From Klebsormidium nitens (taxonomy: Eukaryota; Streptophyta; Klebsormidiophyceae; Klebsormidiales; Klebsormidiaceae), in contig DF237161.1 in the NCBI GenBank assembly GCA_000708835.1, forward strand, positions 40,952 to 104,951: DNA of 64,000 nucleotides, written 5' to 3'. Position 1 is the first letter of the stretch; every line of letters starts with the position of its first letter. Under the pieces are notes generated by a model. The model did no database searches and had not been told where the DNA came from. It was given only the letters and a program-made list of their open reading frames with translations. The position numbers and the translations under genes are program-made. Of the stretch, positions 23,677 to 37,200 are shown piece after piece.

Positions 23677-26600
23677 TCAGTTCAGCGGCGGATCCGACTC
23701 GTCCTCTGCTGCCCCACCGCTTCCACCAGCTTCGTCCGCTGGGCCCCCAATGGTGGCGGACTCCTCATCGACTCGGGGTTGCCGGGCTTCCAACGTCAAC
23801 GGAGCAGCTGCACATGGAAACACAAGTTTCATTTCGACTGAACAGCCCAGCTGTGAGCACGGCGAACGAGGACGTCTGCGATCAATGATTGGCCGCCCGA
23901 GGAAGCTGTGCAAGGGAATATCGCAGCTTTTGATCCTCTGGCACTCTAAAGGGAGCCGGCAGAAACGTCAGGCTTGTACGCCAAGAAACAAAGAGGTTGC
24001 AGGCCGGGGCATCACCTCGCGTCCGTGACAAGGTGACAGGGTACGGCGCGACGGGCATGTCCGAGAGCGAGGAGGCGGAGGGGCTGTAGCTGAGGTGGTC
24101 GTTCACCGGGTGGTCGAACTTGCACGTGTGCCCAAACTTGCAGATGCCGTACCGGGTGTAAAACGCACAGGCGGGCGCTCCCTGCAAAGTCAGGCGGGGG
24201 CAGTCAAGTCGACGCGGGTTGAAGTCTGAGAGAGAAGTCCACCGGAAAGCCCGACAGCAGGTGTGACAAGCGACCAGTGGATCGGGATGCTTGTAAGAAA
24301 GTTATAATGACAAGAATAATAAAGCGACTGACAACGACTCTCGAGACTTTCAGAGCGTTCAGCGAGCGGACTTGGGTGCAGCCGGGGGGGCTCACCGGCC
24401 TGAGAGGCAGACCCATCGGGCTGAGGACACAGGTGGGCGACGGCGCCGAGCGGTCCTTGGGATGGTGGAACCGGCAGGAGGCGCCGAACTTGCACTCGCC
24501 CGTCTTCATGTAGTACTGCCGAGGGGAGAGAAGGCGGTCAGGGGAAAGCTTTTAGGAGAAGCTCAAGTCTTGAAATCTGTTGATGTATTGAAGGTATCCG
24601 GAAACTTATGAGATACAGAAACACGGGCAGTGGAAAGGCTTGCGTTCAATCCAAGATGAACAGCAAGGACCTTCGTGGACATTCGCGAGCCAGGGCCACT
24701 TGTTCTGTCACCAGGCGCAGTAGCAAGTTTCTATCCTGGGCACACGCCCGCTGCCGCACCTGGCACTCGGGCTGGCCCGGCCGTTCCGGGTAGTGCACGT
24801 CCTTCCTCTCCGCATGCTGCCCGAAGCCGCCCCCTTGCATGAACTGGGGGAAGCCCTCTGGTGGCGCGAGCGGCTGGATGCTCTGGTCGCTCTGGCCGCC
24901 TTGCTGCGGGTTGAACAGGAACGGCAGCGTCGGCTGCTGCAGGCCCTCCATGGGCCGCGGAATTTGCTGCGCCGCAACACAGGAGCCAGTCAGACGCGAG
25001 CCTTCCCTCGAAGAGCTGTGCAGAGCCGAAAGGCTGGGTACTTAAGAGGCAGGGCTAGAAGCTGTGAACACTAAGACTATTGTCCTGCAATGCTGAGATC
25101 ACTGCCTGGTGATTGCCGGTTGCTTTTGAGTAAACCAGGAGGACAGAAACGGAATTCCTGAATCTGGCGAAGCTGACAGAAGGAGGACTCGACGATTCAC
25201 CATCGCACGAGTGGACAACCCAAATGGAATTGCATCGCTGAAAGGAGCACAGCGACTGTACTGCGTCATTATGTGCTGGTGTCTGTGCAATGATGGCACC
25301 CCTCGGACCGCCCCTGTGACTAATGAGCATCTCACTGTGGAGTAGGGGTTGAACACGCCCTGGCCGAGCGGCAAGAGTGGGGGGCTCGGGCCCATCAGCC
25401 GCATCTGTGGAAAGCCCCCTGGGAGCGGAAAGGCGCGCGGGTTCCATGGCATCTGAGGCACACCTGGACGGAGGCGACAGGAAGATCTGAGATTGAGCAG
25501 GGGCGCTTGCCTGATGCCCTGTTGATTAGGTTCTGTCTAGCAGACTGGTCATTGGATCCAGTTGATTTGATCTGCACTCGTCTCACCACAGTATACATGT
25601 AATCAGGCCGTAAACAGGGAGTGATTCAATTAAGCAGATAAGTCGGTGCAGTTCTTGGCTGCTCTTCGAGTGTCGCCTTGGGAACCTTACTTCGTGTCTT
25701 AACAGTCCGACCGATTTGGCCTGATGCCTGAAGGGCCTTGCCATGTGCCACAGCAAGACGATCAAAGACAGGTCGCCTTGCAGACACATTCAACATGCAA
25801 ACAGTCGGGTTTTGATTGCCTTCTTCAGTGGTAGGAACCGCCAGGCATGTCGTACCTGCCGGGGCGCCCGAGTGCGGGAGCTGGGGGAAGGACTGGGTCT
25901 GGCCTGTCTGGGAGTCGGAGGCAAGCATGCCAAGGGAGGGGAAGCCGAGGTTGGCCGGATCGGGGAAGTTGGGCAGGACGGGGTGGTGGTACTTGCAGGT
26001 GACGCCGTACTTGCAGGTGCCCGTTCGCAAATAGTACGCGCACTCCTTCTCTTCCTGGAAAGCACATGGACACGGATGCGTCAGCATAATAGGGGGGCCC
26101 ACAATCAAGGCTGGGGTGAAAGCATAGTCAAGTGATAGGACCCTCCACAGATGAATAATAGTGGGGCGGTTTGCCTTCGGTTCAGCCCTTGCCTGAGAAT
26201 TCTAACATGGAGCGCCAGGAATGAAGATGCCATTCAAGGCTGCTATGCAACCAAAGGACTGCTGAAGTCGACCTGCCTTCAGACATCAAGCAAGAGCACT
26301 TGAAGGCAGTGATCAACTGCAGACTGCACTTCAATCCCAACACTGCACTATCCGAAGAGCTGGCACGAGCCTTTGAAATGAGCGGTCAGACCGTCCACAA
26401 GTGCTGTGCACCTGGGATGCAATTGTGTGCACTTGCTTCATCAAATGAGTACCCATGGTTGCTGTGATCAAGACCCTTTAGGAGCCGTAGAGTTTAGCAT
26501 AACCAGACCCTTTGCGTGTGAGAGGGTTCAGTTGGACACTGAAGAAGTTGGCTGTTGCAACAGCAACTTACCGGCCTCAAAGGTAGCCCAAATGGGCTCA

Positions 26601-28701
26601 GTTGCACTTTGCCCTGCGAACCGGCCCGATCCTTGGGATGATTGTACCGGCATGTTGGACCAAACTTGCATTGCCCCGTCTTAAGGTAGTAACCGCAGTC
26701 CTCCTGCCCGGGCCTCTCGGGAAACTCTTGCCCGCCCCGAGAACTTCCCTGCAGGCATACGATAGAATCAGGTCCAGCAAACATACAAGCGATTGGTCTC
26801 AAAAAATAGATCATCAGCCCCACAAGATATAGAGCCGTGTCACGAAAGCAGGTTCTCCAGCTGCAGCACTGCTAGGCTTGGGTCGTACATCCTTCAAGAT
26901 GTATCAGAGAGGCTTACTTAGCAGTTGAAATGATGTCATTGCATGTCTAGAGGATAACGCTGCGATCCATAGGATGGTATGCTGCCCAAGCACAGAAAGC
27001 ACCTTTAATCCGGGGGCAAGCAAAGATCCGGCTGATCAAAGCACCAGAAATATGTTTTTAAAGTATACCTTGATCACAATGAAAGCTCACCTGATTCCTG
27101 TCCGGCGGATGGTTGAACCGGCAGCTGAGCCCATATCCGCACTGCCCAGTGCGTAGATAGTATACACAGTTTGGCTCGCCAGGACGTTCCGGGTAGGGGC
27201 CTCCAACTACCTCGCTCTCATTGCTTTGTAAGTTCATCTGAGAGAGATGCCAAGCGGCCTCTGCAAAAGAAGGAAGAGCCAAACCTCAGATCCTCACTTT
27301 GATTGATTTTCAGAGTTGATGCACAAAGTCATGTAGGCTGGATCCTAGGAACTTGGAACTTGCATATCAACTGCCGAGCTACCCAACAAGCAGACCCAAG
27401 ACATCAGTTGATAAAATTTTACTGGCTGTCTTTTTAGAGTGGGCAATTAGATGGAACCAAGAGTTCCTCGCGCCAACCCCACCCTTACACAACCTGTTCA
27501 TTCAGAACTTCTACCCAGGTAAATAAGGACTTGGCCTTCAAGACCTACTCCCTGACCGGGAACCCAACTGCAGCATTGCGTAACACGTGCCCAGTCCTTC
27601 CAGCTGTACCGAAGAAGGAAACCCTTCTCAAAAAAGTAGCTCCTTGTGCAACATGCATTCTCAAGTCTTTGAGGATCTGGGACTGTGAGTGCAAACAAAG
27701 ACGAAGACGGTCATTGGAGATACTTCATTGCATTATACTGATCAAGCACACTAAGAGCTTAAAGACCAGATGAATGACGTTGACTGCTCGGTAAGTATCT
27801 TTAAGATAGATATGATGGCAAAATAGTAAATGTTGCAGTCACCTTAAACAAATAACAGGTGAAGTCCTGAAGATCAATCAGATCAACAGGTTTGATTCCT
27901 ACCACTAGCAACAGATAAGGACTGCGGTGAAATACGTCATTTTTGAAGGAAGACAGGACCTCTCCTAGGATAGCAATATTCAGTAAACCCCAGGGCGACA
28001 CTTTCCAATGCGTCAAATTTGATTTGAAACTCTCTTGACTGACAATTTCTAATGCTGGAAACAATGAAACTCATGTCTCACAAGGAATCTCCAGACTGGT
28101 TGTTCCCCCCCAGCAGAACCGTAATCACGGCCCGAATTGGGTCCGTGTGTCAGATCTGACTGTCAAGGGTTGATGCTTGATTTTGGGGGCGAAATTTTGA
28201 CATGTGCTGGGCATATAGCCATAAATATCCAGAACTCAAACGGCCTGCTGCCAGCATTGGACGGTGCTGGCAAACAGCCTAAGAGGAGGGACATATAAAG
28301 CAGAAACAATGCCAGGATCAAGGTGGCAAAAGCTCATATGTTCATAGGAGCCGTGCAGCACAAGGTTTGACACCTGCAAACTTGTCAATGAACTGTCTCA
28401 AGGGAAGGACAAGAAGGTGCATGTAACATTCAGAATTTGAGACAATGCTGGCCTCGTAATAGAGCAAGAAATGATCCGAAATGCATGGTTTTCGAAAGCT
28501 CTGCTCACCGTCTGGATCTCTTCTCTTCTGCCAATCCATCGTCTCCCTTATGTGATGTTGCTTGAATGACAGAACGTTGCGCTTTGGCGTAGATCTATTT
28601 GAGTCCAGCCCTTGAAGCGCTTCTAATTGCCTCTGTTGCAGTAACTGCTGTTTCCTACCAACTCGTTCTTCATCAAGTTGCATTCCCATTCTGACGTTCA
28701 C
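23677..28701 (-). CDS. Five-CCCH zinc finger protein, ZFN/HUA1-type
   Basis: Plant ZFN-type proteins bind single-stranded RNA or DNA in the nucleus. Minus-strand exons: 28509-28701, 27091-27260, 26572-26748, 25856-26054, 25336-25463, 24760-24966, 24396-24515, 24016-24181 and 23677-23807; every phase agrees and the frame ends in TGA. Five C-x8-C-x5-C-x3-H fingers are present: one each in the 27091, 26572 and 25856 exons, a fourth split between 24760 and 24396 (CQ then [11 protein letters not shown]), and a fifth in 24016. Each block has the family signatures: [10 protein letters not shown] before finger 1, [10 protein letters not shown] before finger 2, [10 protein letters not shown] before finger 4, and GLPLRP after fingers 2 and 4. 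The segment before finger 1 (MNLQSNESE) also matches Arabidopsis ZFN1. A 1.25 kb intron follows exon 1, whose phase-1 donor fits; the upstream Met at 28701 is the first in frame but the later MDWQKRRD could be the real start. Length is near the usual 400-450 aa. Confidence 0.9.
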
Positions 28702-31297
28702 TCTGAGTGACAGTCATTGATTTGATTTGACCCTGTACCCCTGTTGCTCACAGATCTGTCGACTCAAGTTTAGGGAAAGAATGCTTGTAAAGAGGGCGCG
28801 ATCAGGCAAATTACCTCCAGCTGACCTACATGAGCTACTGTTGTTTGATAAATCAGCAATGGCCAGCCTGATCCTGCAATGACGAACCGGCTCAGTCAAC
28901 GGTGACAGTGCGTGTGCGCCTTTTGAACAAAATCAAAAGCTCCCTCAGCTCATTTTAAGACGCTGCTCCTTTCTGCAGTCTATTCAAGGGCTCCAATTAT
29001 CCAGATCCTCGATGAACAAGAGCCCAGAACCAGATGCAACGCTTCAATGCACATGTAAATTGTGCGTATCCTAAGGGGAGATCATTTCGTAGCTGGATGC
29101 AACATACTAACAAGGCGGCAATCTCACGTCACCAGAGACGTCACCATCCCCTCTGACCTTTTGTATCCCAACATTCTAGACTGCTCGCGCATCATCCNNN
29201 NNNNNNNNNNNNNNNNNNNNNNNNNNNNNNNNNNNNNNNNNNNNNNNNNNNNNNNNNNNNNNNNNNNNNNNNNNNNNNNNNNNNNNNNNNNNNNNNNNNN
29301 NNNNNNNNNNNNNNNNNNNNNNNNNNNNNNNNNNNNNNNNNNNNNNNNNNNNNNNNNNNNNNNNNNNNNNNNNNNNNNNNNNNNNNNNNNNNNNNNNNNN
29401 NNNNNNNNNNNNNNNNNNNNNNNNNNNNNNNNNNNNNNNNNNNNNNNNNNNNNNNNNNNNNNNNNNNNNNNNNNNNNNNNNNNNNNNNNNNNNNNNNNNN
29501 NNNNNNNNNNNNNNNNNNNNNNNNNNNNNNNNNNNNNNNNNNNNNNNNNNNNNNNNNNNNNNNNNNNNNNNNNNNNNNNNNNNNNNNNNNNNNNNNNNNN
29601 NNNNNNNNNNNNNNNNNNNNNNNNNNNNNNNNNNNNNNNNNNNNNNNNNNNNNNNNNNNNNNNNNNNNNNNNNNNNNNNNNNNNNNNNNNNNNNNNNNNN
29701 NNNNNNNNNNNNNNNNNNNNNNNNNNNNNNNNNNNNNNNNNNNNNNNNNNNNNNNNNNNNNNNNNNNNNNNNNNNNNNNNNNNNNNNNNNNNNNNNNNNN
29801 NNNNNNNNNNNNNNNNNNNNNNNNNNNNNNNNNNNNNNNNNNNNNNNNNNNNNNNNNNNNNNNNNNNNNNNNNNNNNNNNNNNNNNNNNNNNNNNNNNNN
29901 NNNNNNNNNNNNNNNNNNNNNNNNNNNNNNNNNNNNNNNNNNNNNNNNNNNNNNNNNNNNNNNNNNNNNNNNNNNNNNNNNNNNNNNNNNNNNNNNNNNN
30001 NNNNNNNNNNNNNNNNNNNNNNNTCGCGCATCATCCTTCCAGTGATCCTTCTTCTGTTAGATCCCACTCAAGCTGCTGTTTTCTAAACCCCACAATGCCT
30101 GCTGCGGCACACTCCTTTCGCTGTGCGTCCCTTGAGTATTTTCTACTTTAGCTGATGGTAGCAAAGTGACACGACTTGCTCGTGATTTGCTTCAGCTCGG
30201 AAAAGAAGAAGACCACCTGGGGCAAGGAATCAAATCCACCCTGCGGCATATGGCAGGAAGTGTTGCATTGCTTTTGCCATTGCACCCCCTTGCCTTGGCT
30301 GATCAAGCGACAATCATGAACGGCTCTGACAACGCAGGAAGACGCATGCGTAGTCCATCTACAGTGTGCAAGAACGATACAGGCTCCAGAGCGAGCTTGA
30401 AGGAGGTCCGCAGACACAGTCAGCATCGCCATTGCGCAGACCGTGACCTGCTTGAAGTTGAATGCGGCGCCACCAGTGCAAGCTCAACATGCGCTGATTG
30501 CTGACCGGTCACCGTACCACTCGGCGACAGCGGAACGACGCCTCGCCCCGGCCAGTCGGTCGGCTAGGCTCAGACCCAAGTCAACTTCGAGGACCGTGGT
30601 TGTACGTCCCGGTACAGACTGTCTAAGATCCGGTGACTCCGCGCGGAACGGAATGAAAGCAATGATTGGGTACGGCTGATGATTGTGCCGACGCTTGTCC
30701 TCTGCAGGTCATTTCGCCTCTGGTCTACAAAGTATACAGAAACCTAGAGACGACGGTATTTTGCCACAGAGGAGAACGGCGTCATTGCGACATGGAAAAG
30801 ATGCCGTACCGGAAATTTTGGTTGTCGGGACTCGGCACCTGTCAGAGGTTTTGGCGCAATGGCCTATACGGGCTATATGAGCTTACATCCCACTACTTAT
30901 TTGCAAGTGACGGAGAGAATTTAGATGGTTGTGAAGAGATTTTGGCCTCGATGTTCCCTACGTTTGAATACGTAATTTGCTGCATAGCTTCTCTCCTATT
31001 TCAGTATGAGGTAGCATCGCGCCATTCGCGCGACTCGATCTTTCCACCCGAATATTTTTACCTACAATTCGACGACAAAACTCGGGCAAAATTACGGTAG
31101 CAACTTGGTCGGAAGAAGCTGCAACGTTTGCGGATCTTGTTCAGAGTTCTGCGAGCCTGATGAGATACCTGCACGAGCTTGAGGCTGTGTCATGATTACA
31201 GCCGTGGTGCTCGGCGCTCCCTCAACGTGAGATATGGTGTAAAGTTTCTGTACATGGTAGTTCGAGTTCCAGGCGCTCTGCCGAAGCGTCGTTGAGG
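28702..31297. other. Intergenic region with assembly gap
   Basis: This is the divergent upstream region of the CCCH gene and URB2, interrupted by the run of Ns. An open frame at 30666-31100 (plus) resembles no family I know and is not called as a gene. Promoters of both genes should lie here but none can be pinpointed. Confidence 0.55.
29198..30023. other. Assembly gap (826 N)
   Basis: This is a run of undetermined bases. The same 13 bases, TCGCGCATCATCC, stand immediately on both sides (29185-29197 and 30024-30036), so the contig ends may actually overlap and the true gap could be shorter or absent. Confidence 0.95.
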
Positions 31298-34200
31298 ATG
31301 TCGTCCTTGGCGGTTGTACGGGCTTTGCAGTCAAAGGACCTTGAGCTGGACAGGTGAGAGCATCTGAAAGGGATGGTACAACCTTCCATCAACCTAATCT
31401 GCCAGCTTCATGTCCGGTATGCGGCATTCACCATGTGCTCCAGTGTGCTTCATCTGTCGCCTTGATTCATATCGCTCTGTGGCCCTGGAGCCTGCCGTTA
31501 CCATGCTGATGGGATGATGGTGGGAAAGGGGGTGGAGGCTTGGCGACAGCATTAGGTTTTGCGTAGATTGCACATTCAGGAGCACCGTAAATGCCGCAGC
31601 TGCTTTTCTTTCCTGGTGAAGGATCACATGGTCACAGGCTGCGGAAGCGGCTTGCGGACTTCAAAGTGGCTTCATCATTTTGCAGGTTGTGCTGTCCAAT
31701 GCATATAAGACATGTCAACTAAGGTCTTCCTTACTAGAGATTCTCTGCCTGTCTTGCAGGAAAGTTGAGATTGCATGGGGCGCTCGCTGTCTAGTGGAGC
31801 AGATCTTCTCTGAGGCCGATGCTCCCTCAGTGGGCCTCATTGGACACGTGCACCTTCTTCGATATCTGTTCCAATGGACGTTGTCCACTCTCACAAGGAC
31901 GCTAGAGGGCGCAAAACCGTCCAAGCAAGCCACCCAGCCAGGGGGCACTTCTGCAGAGCGTGACAAAACTAGCACAGCAGCAAGTCAGTCAGGCACTAAG
32001 AAACAGAAGTCAACGGTGCACGTGGTGGATGTGTCGCAGATTGTGAAATCTAGCGCACAAGCAACTCTGGGCGAGGGGGCGTCACATGTCTTAGATTTGA
32101 GACTTTGGGAAGTCTTGAGAGCCTGCCTTCTGTCTGGAAAGTTGGGGAGTGATGCCCCAATCAATGCAGCCCTCCTCCAGGTGGGTGCGATCTTGCAGCA
32201 AGGAGTGCTCCTGAAGATGCATATGCATGGATTTTTTCTTCCATTGAGAGTTGGTTCCTGTGTCGGGGTAGCCGCAGAGCGGCTTAATTACGAAACAAGG
32301 TGGTGATCTTAACGGAGGTTCAAACAGGGTGGTGCGGAGCCTTGCCACTGAGAACATGGAAACATTTCCCTTGTTGCATCCTGTTCTCTAGTACGACGGA
32401 GTGGGGGCCTATGGGCTTGCCCCACAATTACCATCTGTGTGTAATCATAGGCCTTTCCACGTGCAGGCGGTTTCTGCTGTTCTTTCCCTCAAAGGGCCTG
32501 AATACAGTGCCCCGCGAGAGGTGCAGGCTGCAGCAGATCTTGACGTGGTTATCAGCGCCATCCTGACAGTCCTTTCCACCAGATTCGCGAGGTCCTTCCG
32601 ACCAAGGTGCGCAAGCAGACACGCCTTGGCTGTGAAGGCTTGTAAGGCACGACTCGATTGCATACACCCCCTGTAGCATAGGTTCAATGGGATCGGATGC
32701 GTTTGTCAGCAAGCCCCCTGACATTTACATCCGAGCAAGTACTCGACAGGCCATGCATCACGAGATAGTTTTCTTTCGATGATTTGCACTTCCAAACCTT
32801 CGACTCTGAAGGTGCACGTCTGCTCATTGTCTTCTCCAGGCAAGCATTTCGATTGCCTAGAGTGACCAGATGCACCTTTGAACAATCCCTTGAAGGTTCA
32901 ATCAAACTTCTGATCAGGCCTGGTTGTTCCTTGAACACTCAATTTGTGTAAATAAGCCACTCAACTTAGGTTAACTAATCGATCTACACGTAAGACGGAT
33001 TCAGGAAGTGTCAAGTGTGTCATGGGCAAACTCGTCACGTTGTTCTGCAGCTTGGAGCAGTGGGCTGCCGCCACAGAAGTGGCTCTCAAGCATCCCCTGC
33101 TTTCTTGCACAAGCAGCCCCATCCTTGGCTCACCCCCTGGGGGCCAGACAATCCTTCTGATTCTCCACGGTCTAAACGCTGCCTGTCGGGCGCACGCCAA
33201 TCCCAGAAAGGTCTTCACACTCCAGGTCGACAGGCTGTTGACGCCGGTGTTGACAGCGCGCTTCAGTCTCCAGGGAGCCATCTGGGAGAGAATAACCTCT
33301 GGTCATGGCCCGTCAACAGAAGCGATCATTCTCGAGAACGGCTCTGGGAAATGGAAGGGCGGCTGGGCGGAGGAAATGCTGCGGGTGCTCGAAAGTATAC
33401 TGGAAGGGGGGCTGTTTCATGGGGCGCATGTTGCGGGATACTCAGAAGTTTGCCCGTCACTGGAGGACTCACGGCAAACAGACGGAGCCGCAGAGACGGG
33501 TGAAGATGCAGACGGAAGGGATGGCGAAGAGGGAGGGAGTCGGAAGAAGAAGCGCAGGACCGCGGAAATGGAGACAGGGGACGAAGGGGCCAAGGCGAAG
33601 CTGGCCAGTTACCACCGCCTGCTGTTCCAGGCGCTGGAGGTCGGTGTGAATGAGCGCGACCAGGCGGTGATTGGCAGCCTGGACTGGTTCCTGAGGGCTT
33701 ATGTGGAAGCAGGCAAGCGGGAGCAGAAGGACGACCCGGGTCGAAATAGCAGGTTGGTTCCTCAATGGTTCGCCTTTAGCACTATTACATGAAGGTCTGC
33801 TGTATGTGAACCCTTTTCATTGGAAGAGCGTTTGCGGAAGGGGGAAGGGATTCAATGGTGAGTCTGGCCTGCTGCGATGTCTTGTCGTGAGCCTCGAAAT
33901 TCCAACCAGGTATTGTGCTTCAGATCTTTTGACCGAGTTTTTTGCCAAGCTGTGCCGTTTTTCGCTGGTCACTGTCATCGGCTCTTTCCCTGAGACCTGC
34001 CGACGTTGCACCCGACATCGGCTTCGTTCGTGGCCAGTGCGGAGGAAGGAGCGGGCCTCCTGACTGAAGTTAACCCCGAGGAGGGAGCCCCCCCCAAGAC
34101 GGCAACATCCGAAGGAGGCAAGAAGAAGCGGGTGCCGGGGAGCGAGGCGACGTTCCGGGTGTTTGCGGAGCTCATGCGGCCCCTCCTGCAGCAACTAGAA

Positions 34201-37200
34201 GCGGGAGTACGCAACGCAGAGGTGCTGCTGGGAAGCATTCGGGGGTGCCGCCTGTTGCTGGCTGCCGCGAACGAGGTCAGTCTGTGTTTCCTGGCAGAAT
34301 TGTCATCCTGAAAATTCAATTCGTCCACCCAGGATATTGACTCCTGACGCAGAGCGTTGCAAGTCTTCGTGAGTGTGACGGATGTCATCCTTCAGTCGGC
34401 TCTTGGACTCGCTTGGGGATTAAAGGCTCGAGGGAGGATTCAGCTGCAACATGGCTGGCCGTCTATGCGACGGCAAGGGCTCGCCTCTTCCGTTGATTAT
34501 AATTTCGATCCACGGTTGGTAATTCGCCTTGGCATCTGTCGTCGAATCCTCTTTTTAACGGTATGAATTTGTTAGTGGTGACACCAGCCACCCGAGCAAG
34601 CGCACAATTTCGACGTCGAAGGCCGTTGACATGCACGAAGCCCGACACTAAAGCCCCCACCGTGCAGCGTTCGGACCAAAATGTTCGATTCTTAAGCGCT
34701 GACTGCGCCGCCCGCGCAGCCCAGACCGGGAAAATCTCGCACCGTTATATGGTCAAATATAGAGACCCAGACTGTACGTTTTATCGTCGAACACAGCCAA
34801 CCCAAGCAGGTCGAACGGCAGGCCCGCGCCGCGGCGTCGTACAGTGGCCGAAATGCCGATCCCTATGGTTCGTCTCTTCCTAAGAGGAAGAGGCGAGCCA
34901 ATATCCGCATTCTCCAACCTCTTGGCGTTCTTCAACTCCCAGGCGCCTTCAAACTTTCTACGAAGCGGTTCGCTGAAACACCTTTCGCATCCTTGAGACG
35001 ATCACGTGCTTTTGCTTAATTCGACTGTTTGCTTTCCAACCTCGGAGAACCTCTTTTTTCCACATTCAAATTGAGGCGAAATGGTACTGACGCCTGCCGC
35101 TGCCTGTTTATAGGTGCACGCTTACATCCCAACCGAAGACACTCCCTCTCGAGCGCACTACCGCTTCCTGGACCGCGCCAAAGCTGCGGTTTTCGACATC
35201 GCCCATGCACCATCCAGCTCATCCCCGATTGTGCAAGCAGACCCCCTCAGGTTTGCAGCGGCTTCGGCCCCCAGAATCCTACCTGCCCCCCTGGCCGGCC
35301 AAATCCTGGGCTTTCTCTTGGTGCTCTTGGAGACGGAGTATCGAGTCTTAGACGGCGACCTGGTGCGGCTGTGGAGCCTGCTTCTCCAAGCTGCGGAGAT
35401 GGGGGCCGAGCGTCTTTCGGAGGGGGTGCCTGTACCGAACGGACGCTCATCCGAGCTCGTCAACGGGTGGCTGGCCGCAAAAGCCGTCCGACTGGGGAGC
35501 CGGCTGCTCGAAGTATACGGTGACCTGCGACAGGTGAGGAACGGGTCTCGTCTTTCTTAGCAGTCCCCTTGAGATACACGTCCGTACTCACATGCCGCTG
35601 TTTTGCGGCTTCCTGGGTCACAAAGAGAAGGCCGATCAGTCTCGTCTGGAGCACATGTCGATTTCAAGAATGATAAGGCTTCTTGAAAGCGTTAAGTGTA
35701 TAAGAGCCGTCCCTTCGTCGTGCTGTCAGCACTGAAGCATTTTGTGGTTCGCTGGCCCTGCATCCTGAAGAACAAGGTTCCCTGTTTGGGGAAGTCTTGC
35801 CTTTGCCTCTTCCCTCGCTTTGTAGAATCGTTTGATTTTGTCTAATGCCCTTGAGAGTGTAGACACGGCCCGAAGACAAGCTTGTGGTCGTGGGCCACCC
35901 CTCCATTTAGAATTTCCAAGCACTCAGCGTCGTCGTCCGCTTCTTGCGAGTTCCCAGTACCAGGTTAGACGCTCTGCAAGCACCCGGCGTCGAACGTGGT
36001 CGGTTGTTGAACTTGGTTGTCCGCTTTCCGAGCCAAGGACTTTTCCCCTGCCACCTGGAAAACAGAGCACGATCCGTCGCTTCCCCCGTGACTGACGCAG
36101 CAGTCTTGTACTTTTGCAGGGGGAGCACGTCCTAGCCACCCTTACTGAAGCCCTCTGCGCTTACTCCTCCGGGGGGCCGTCCCTGCTGGTGTGCTCGGCC
36201 CCCTTCTTGACGGCCCTCTCCAGGCTGGTGCAGAAGCTGCCCATGGGGCAAGCGGCCCCTGTGCTGAGGATGCTGGCGCGGGACCAGGGGACGCTGCTGG
36301 AGGGCCTTGGCTCAGGTGGGCTGCTTGCGGAACTTTTGCAAGGTTGTGCATACGTCTTGGGTTTTGGTTTCTCACGACTTATCTGGTGGAAAGGCTGGGG
36401 TCGGCGCCGTCAATTCAGTTCGAAGTTCCCCCCATCAAACTTAACATGCATCACACAAACAAGGCTCGTTTTGCGAGCCTCCTTTCCTTTCTTTATTCCA
36501 GGCAGTTCAACGACGAGTTTGGCTAGCAGTGATGCCGTCGTTTAATGCAGAACAGTATGAGAGTCGTCAAGGATGACGAGCACAAGATTGATGCAACCAA
36601 CACAGACACTCGCAAATGTTTGATTGTGGAAGACATATTTTGTCTTTGGCTAGAATCTGACTTCATCTTCTCAACACAGGGAGTGGGTGCCAGTCTCTTC
36701 CGGCCCTGACCGAGCTCCACGTGTCCATCCTGGACAACATCCACGTCACCGAGGGCAACGCCGTCGCCATTGGCTCGGCCGCCCGTCAACTCCTGCATTC
36801 TGCGGTGGCCCCGAACCTCGGCCCAAAGCTGCACGCCTGGGCCCAAAGCGGGTCGGAAGCCGCAACAACTGCTGCTATTCTCGGGGACATAGAAATTACT
36901 AGCCGGAAGAAAGCGAAACGGGAGAGGTCGAATGGGGTCGAGCCGAACCAGGGGCGAAGGAAGAGTGAGGAGGGGTTCGAGCAACCGGAGGACGCGATGC
37001 TGCTTCGACTGTTCCTGTCTGCGTGGAGCCTGCACGAGCATGCGGTCGGTTTGATGCCCCCAGCGGCTGCAACGAAAGCGTCGGCTGCCCTTCTAAGTTT
37101 GGAAGCTTCTCGAAACTCTGACCGGGGGGAGACGCTAGCTGACGAGAGTGCCGGCCATCCGAGCAGCGAAGGGGAGCGGAGCATCTTTGCAGCGATTGGG

